DNA from: Thiopontia sp964344785
GTDB lineage: Bacteria > Pseudomonadota > Gammaproteobacteria > GCF-002020875
Assembly (NCBI GenBank): GCA_964344785.1
Contig: CAYFOR010000107.1
Location: 1-9,672, forward strand
Direction: 5' to 3'
DNA length: 9,672 bases
Shown here: piece by piece, positions 6,523-9,672 of the stretch
Layout of the letters: every line of letters starts with the position of its first letter
How positions within the stretch are numbered: position 1 is the stretch's first letter
Notes under the pieces: generated by a model
Database searches by the model: none
Told to the model about the DNA's origin: nothing
The model's input: only the letters and a program-made list of their open reading frames with translations
Translations under genes and position numbers: made by a program

Positions 6523-9000
6523 CTACTTGAAGTCATCATGCAGGGTGCTTATGGCCGGTGGCTCTTCATCCTCTACCCGGTCTGTGTCAGGCGGTGGAGC
6601 GTCTGCCTCTTCTTCAGTAACGGTTTCGTCCGCTTCACCGGAATCGGCTTTGACGTCTCCTTCATTGAGCTCAATGCCGTCTTGTTGTGGCTGTACAGAG
6701 ATGGTGAACTGTGAAATCTGGTCCTGTATCTTGCCTGTGTGATCACTCATGATGGAGGTGGTTTCAACCAGTTCATCCACAAAGTCACGGTTCTGGTTGT
6801 TGAGTTTATCCAGCTCCGCCATGGCTTCATTGACCTCCTTGATCCCCAGCGCCTGCTCGGATGAAGCGGAGTCGATATCATCGACCATATCGCCAATCCT
6901 GACTACCATTTCAATGATCTGCTGCAGATCCTGATGTACCTGTTGATTGAGCTGGTCAAGCCCTGTTTCAGAGTCTTCACGGATACGTTCCAATAGCTCG
7001 ATATTCTTCTTCTGCCTCTTCTGTATGATGGCCATTGACTCTGAAGTGGTCTTCGAGGCGGCAGAGGCATGCGTCATGCTGTCTTCAGCCAGTACTCCAA
7101 TTTCCTTGGCCGCCTTGGCAGAGCGATGGGATAGCTTTCTGACCTCGGAAGCAACGACGGCAAAACCTTTGCCATCTTCGCCTGCTCGAGCAGCCTCGAT
7201 CGATGCGTTGAGTGCCAAAAGGGTGATCTTCGAGGAGATGTCGTTAATAACGGATATGATGCCGGAAATTCTTTTGGAGGACTGTGTGATGCCGGACATC
7301 ACCTGTGAGATCTTGTCGTTCTGCTCATGTACGTTATCGAACAGAGCACGGTTGGCGTCGGTCACCTCCTTGATCATGCCCTGGTTGTTGTTGGAGGTGA
7401 TGACCAGTTCGTCACCAACCTTGGTGGCGGCCTGCTCCACTGCCTGACGCACTTGCCAGGAGAACTGACTCGCCTTGGCGGCATTGATTGCGTTATGAGA
7501 GACGGTGGATGAGAGCTGGTCGGATGCAGATGCGGTCTGTTGCAGTGACGCTGCCTGGTTGATGGTGCGCATGGAGAGATCTTTGGTGCTCTGGCTGATA
7601 TTGGCAGAGATCTGCTGCATGCGCTCGACAGAGCCAAGAAGCAGTTCGACCATTGCAGCAATATCTCTCTGGGATTTGTTGGAGGCGCCCTGCAGCACAC
7701 CAAATAACCCATTGTGATTGCCCTCGATTTCGGTTGTCAGATCCCCTCTGGATTGGGCAACCGTTACCTTGACAGCCTCATTCAGTATGCTGCTTATTGC
7801 ATTGAGGCTGTTATTCAGATTGATCTTCAGTGCTTCGAGGTCACCAAAAAGAGGAATTTCGATTCGTTGATCCAACTGCCCCTGAGAAAGCGTGTTCATC
7901 ACTTCACCAATTCGGGTGATGGTCTCATGCAGTGATGAGAGTGTGGAGTTGATGTTCTGCTTCAGGTGGCTCAACTCTCCCTTGGCTTCGATTGTCACTT
8001 GCTGATCAAAGCGCCCCTCCGACATTCGCCTCATCACATCGTTGATATCACTCACCATTCCGGCCATTTGACTCACGGAGCTGTTGATCTTCTCCTTCAG
8101 TACTCGCAGGTCGCCCTTTAATTCAGTTTCCATGCGTGCAGCCAGATTGCCGTCGGCAATCTCGGACATGGTCATCTGGATACCATTGAATCCCTGCTGG
8201 ATATTGTTGAGCAGGTCATCGAATGAGCGACCGATATCTCCAAACTCATCCTTGCGGTTGACGTTGCAACGGAGGCTGAAGTCACCACTGGTCATAATCT
8301 CCTTCATCTTGCTGCGCAGGCTGTTTGCCGGTTTTCGAATGGAGTGGGAGAGTACAAACCCGATTACGGTAACTAGGATGAGTGCCAGAATCAGGATGAT
8401 GATCATGGCCTGAAAGGCGCTCTCCGCTGTTTCGTAGAAAGCGGTTCGAACTTTTTCGATGCTCTTCTCTTGTAGTTTGACCAGGTTCAATAGCTGTTTG
8501 ATCAAGCGATCTTGGAAGGCGGTGGCTTGCCCAAGATCTTCAATTGAGTCATCCGCAAAGCCATCAATACTGTTCTGGATAATGGCATAGACAATCGGGT
8601 AGTTTTCGGCCGATATCTGCAGAATGTTCTCGATAACCTGCTGCTCTTGCTGTTTGGTCGGATGGTCAGGCTGGCTGTTGATCATCTCTTGCAGTGCTTC
8701 AAAACCGGCGCTATAAACCTGTACGCTCTCAATGAACTGCTGTTTGATGGCCTCCATCTCACCCATGTCCTCAGTCAAGACGATACTTCGGACATGGAGC
8801 AGTCGTTTGTAGGAGGTCTCCCTGATGTCATAGACCAGGTTGAGCTTGCGGTGGTGGACTTCTAGTATCTGTTCCATCTCATTCTGCATCTTCTGGATGC
8901 TCAAGCCGACGATGATGGCTCCGATCGTAACCAGTATCAGAATCAGGGTGAAGCCGCCAGCGATTCGCTTTCCGATGGATAGGTCTCTGATGAAGTTCAT
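6523..9000 (-). CDS. Methyl-accepting chemotaxis protein with five HAMP modules (receptor 1)
   Basis: An 825-residue membrane chemoreceptor. Helices at about 12-33 and 197-217 flank a roughly 160-residue periplasmic region predicted as a single four-helix bundle (4HB_MCP type). The first HAMP (about 218-270) is classical, with Pro224 and the DExG-type signature DEFGDIG (251-257). Four more modules follow, marked by glycines at 239, 284, 329, 374 and 419, spaced exactly 45. The kinase-control hairpin runs from about 450 to 765, with tip LLALNASIEAARAGE (594-608). The residues before the tip are KIT, where QTN is usual. A methylation-type site AASLQQTASA carries Gln487/Gln488, so CheB deamidation would be needed to expose glutamates. 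Each hairpin arm is about 32 residues longer than in receptor 2. The C-terminal tail (771-825) is acidic and Pro-rich, ending LHDDFK; it may be a tether, but it is not the known NWETF sequence. It starts 15 bases after the cheW stop; the ribosome site is weak. Confidence 0.95.
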   Translation of the reverse strand: MNFIRDLSIGKRIAGGFTLILILVTIGAIIVGLSIQKMQNEMEQILEVHHRKLNLVYDIRETSYKRLLHVRSIVLTEDMGEMEAIKQQFIESVQVYSAGFEALQEMINSQPDHPTKQQEQQVIENILQISAENYPIVYAIIQNSIDGFADDSIEDLGQATAFQDRLIKQLLNLVKLQEKSIEKVRTAFYETAESAFQAMIIILILALILVTVIGFVLSHSIRKPANSLRSKMKEIMTSGDFSLRCNVNRKDEFGDIGRSFDDLLNNIQQGFNGIQMTMSEIADGNLAARMETELKGDLRVLKEKINSSVSQMAGMVSDINDVMRRMSEGRFDQQVTIEAKGELSHLKQNINSTLSSLHETITRIGEVMNTLSQGQLDQRIEIPLFGDLEALKINLNNSLNAISSILNEAVKVTVAQSRGDLTTEIEGNHNGLFGVLQGASNKSQRDIAAMVELLLGSVERMQQISANISQSTKDLSMRTINQAASLQQTASASDQLSSTVSHNAINAAKASQFSWQVRQAVEQAATKVGDELVITSNNNQGMIKEVTDANRALFDNVHEQNDKISQVMSGITQSSKRISGIISVINDISSKITLLALNASIEAARAGEDGKGFAVVASEVRKLSHRSAKAAKEIGVLAEDSMTHASAASKTTSESMAIIQKRQKKNIELLERIREDSETGLDQLNQQVHQDLQQIIEMVVRIGDMVDDIDSASSEQALGIKEVNEAMAELDKLNNQNRDFVDELVETTSIMSDHTGKIQDQISQFTISVQPQQDGIELNEGDVKADSGEADETVTEEEADAPPPDTDRVEDEEPPAISTLHDDFK
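7930..8046 (-). repeat. HAMP module of receptor 1 that matches one in receptor 2
   Basis: Residues 319-357 of receptor 1 and 554-592 of receptor 2 (DNA 3214-3330) share the frame INDVM, G-x-FD-x-QV, G-x-L-x-x-LKQNIN. About 21 of 39 residues agree by hand count, and I noticed no other module pair this close between the two proteins. It suggests a common origin or exchange of this module. Confidence 0.55.
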
Positions 9001-9015
9001 GGGTGGTCCGGTCTG

Positions 9016-9630
9016 TTATCGATTGGAAGAGGTATGGCCTCTCCCTTTTTCTATACCACGGTAGATGGAGCTGAGCTGATCCTTCTGCAGCAGGGCTTCA
9101 AGATCAAGCAGCATCAGGATCTCGCCGTCCAGGTCGATCACGCCCTCAATGAACCGAGCATCAATTACACTCATGTTACCGGTCAGCGTGGCAATCTGAT
9201 GGTGGGGCACGAAAATGACTTCGGACACATGGTCCACGATGATGCCAACCAGCTTGTTGTAGAGGCTGAGAATGATGATGACATCATCAATATTGGTTTG
9301 CTGTTCGGGAATGGAAAGACAGATGCGCAGATCCATCACGGGTATGATGTCTCCCCTCAGATTGATCACCCCTTTGATATAGCCAGAGGTGTTGGGGATG
9401 AGTCGTATCGAAAAATCATCAATGATTTCACTGGTGTTGAGAATATTGACTACATAGCGGTCGTTTCCCAAAAGAAACGTGATGAGCTGCTGACCATGTT
9501 TCGGGTCATAAACCGCATGTTCGCTGTCGTCGTAGTCATCGAGGTTGTCCCAGGATTTGATCCACTCGTCGATCTCAGGGTCAATCTCCATCGGCTGCTG
9601 TGCTGTAGTTGTCATGGTCGCTGCATTCAT
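9016..9630 (-). CDS. cheW: CheW-like coupling protein with an acidic N-terminal extension
   Basis: Links receptors to the CheA kinase in the cytoplasmic signalling array. The CheW domain occupies about residues 46-185: QLITFLLGNDRYVV (48-61), SGYIKGVINLRGDIIPVMDLR (82-102, the family hallmark), VGIIVDHVSEV (128-138) and FIEGVIDLDGEILMLLDLEALL (160-181). Ahead of it are about 45 residues rich in Asp and Glu (PEIDEWIKSWDNLDDYDDSEH at 18-38) that E. coli CheW lacks. A short basic tail follows. The ATG at 9630 is provisional: AGCAGG lies only two bases upstream, ATG at 9615 is an alternative, and the frame has no stop between 9630 and the window edge, so the true start may be outside. It is the first visible gene of the operon. 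Neither a promoter nor CheA is in view. Confidence 0.9.
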   Translation of the reverse strand: MNAATMTTTAQQPMEIDPEIDEWIKSWDNLDDYDDSEHAVYDPKHGQQLITFLLGNDRYVVNILNTSEIIDDFSIRLIPNTSGYIKGVINLRGDIIPVMDLRICLSIPEQQTNIDDVIIILSLYNKLVGIIVDHVSEVIFVPHHQIATLTGNMSVIDARFIEGVIDLDGEILMLLDLEALLQKDQLSSIYRGIEKGRGHTSSNR

Positions 9631-9672
9631 TACCTGCTCTGCTGCATCCGAAATGGTTTTGAGGGTTAAGAT

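Noticed and set aside
6523..6560. C-terminal LHDDFK of receptor 1 as a CheR-docking pentapeptide.
   Set aside because: It has the right place after a flexible acidic linker but lacks the Trp and Thr pattern of NWETF, so the claim would be guesswork.
6947..7447. A 166-codon plus-strand frame opposite the receptor 1 hairpin.
   Set aside because: Antisense shadow of the conserved signalling domain.
2221..9630. Interpretation as the type IV pilus Pil-Chp system (PilI, PilJ, PilK, ChpB).
   Set aside because: Gene order is reminiscent, but the CheW is of ordinary type, the enzymes are fused, there are two receptors, and no pilG, pilH or chpA is in view. It cannot be supported from this window.
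9034..9669. A 211-codon open frame on the plus strand opposite cheW.
   Set aside because: The minus strand carries unmistakable CheW motifs; this frame has no recognisable domain and is a shadow of it.

Overview
The window looks like chromosomal DNA from a gammaproteobacterium, with balanced base composition by eye. The evidence is the proC-yggT-yggU order typical of that class and the gammaproteobacterial style of the A-type Fe-S carrier and chemotaxis proteins. A sulfur-oxidiser or Chromatiales-like relative is possible, but that is only an impression. No mobile element, CRISPR array, tRNA or rRNA is visible.

Layout. (1) Positions 1-1651, minus strand: proC (pyrroline-5-carboxylate reductase), then yggT (membrane protein), then a shortened and apparently decayed yggU (DUF167) at the window's left end. 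The yggS gene that commonly precedes proC is not there. (2) Positions 1652-1808: a short divergent intergenic region with an extended -10 promoter for the rightward gene and a palindrome resembling an IscR type 1 operator. (3) Positions 1809-2168, plus strand: an A-type (IscA/ErpA/HesB-like) iron-sulfur carrier with an unusual Cys-x-x-Cys tail, followed by a hairpin terminator that probably serves both converging transcripts. (4) Positions 2221-9672, minus strand: a tightly packed chemosensory operon read from right to left as cheW, receptor 1, a CheR-CheB fusion, receptor 2, with gaps of only 9-15 bases. It probably continues beyond the right edge; no CheA, CheY, CheZ or CheD is in view.

How the genes fit together. 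The operon encodes a coupling protein, two transmembrane methyl-accepting receptors and one bifunctional enzyme that should both add and remove receptor methyl groups. Several features are unusual. CheR and the CheB catalytic domain are fused in the order methyltransferase-methylesterase with no receiver domain, so adaptation would not have the usual CheA-phosphorylation feedback on CheB. Both receptors carry long strings of HAMP modules (five and seven), and receptor 2 contains an internal 91-residue two-HAMP duplication. The cytoplasmic hairpins of the two receptors differ by about 32 residues per arm, so they belong to different length classes. The chemosensory operon is the most interesting part of the window; the proC/erpA side is ordinary apart from the operator candidate and the decayed yggU.
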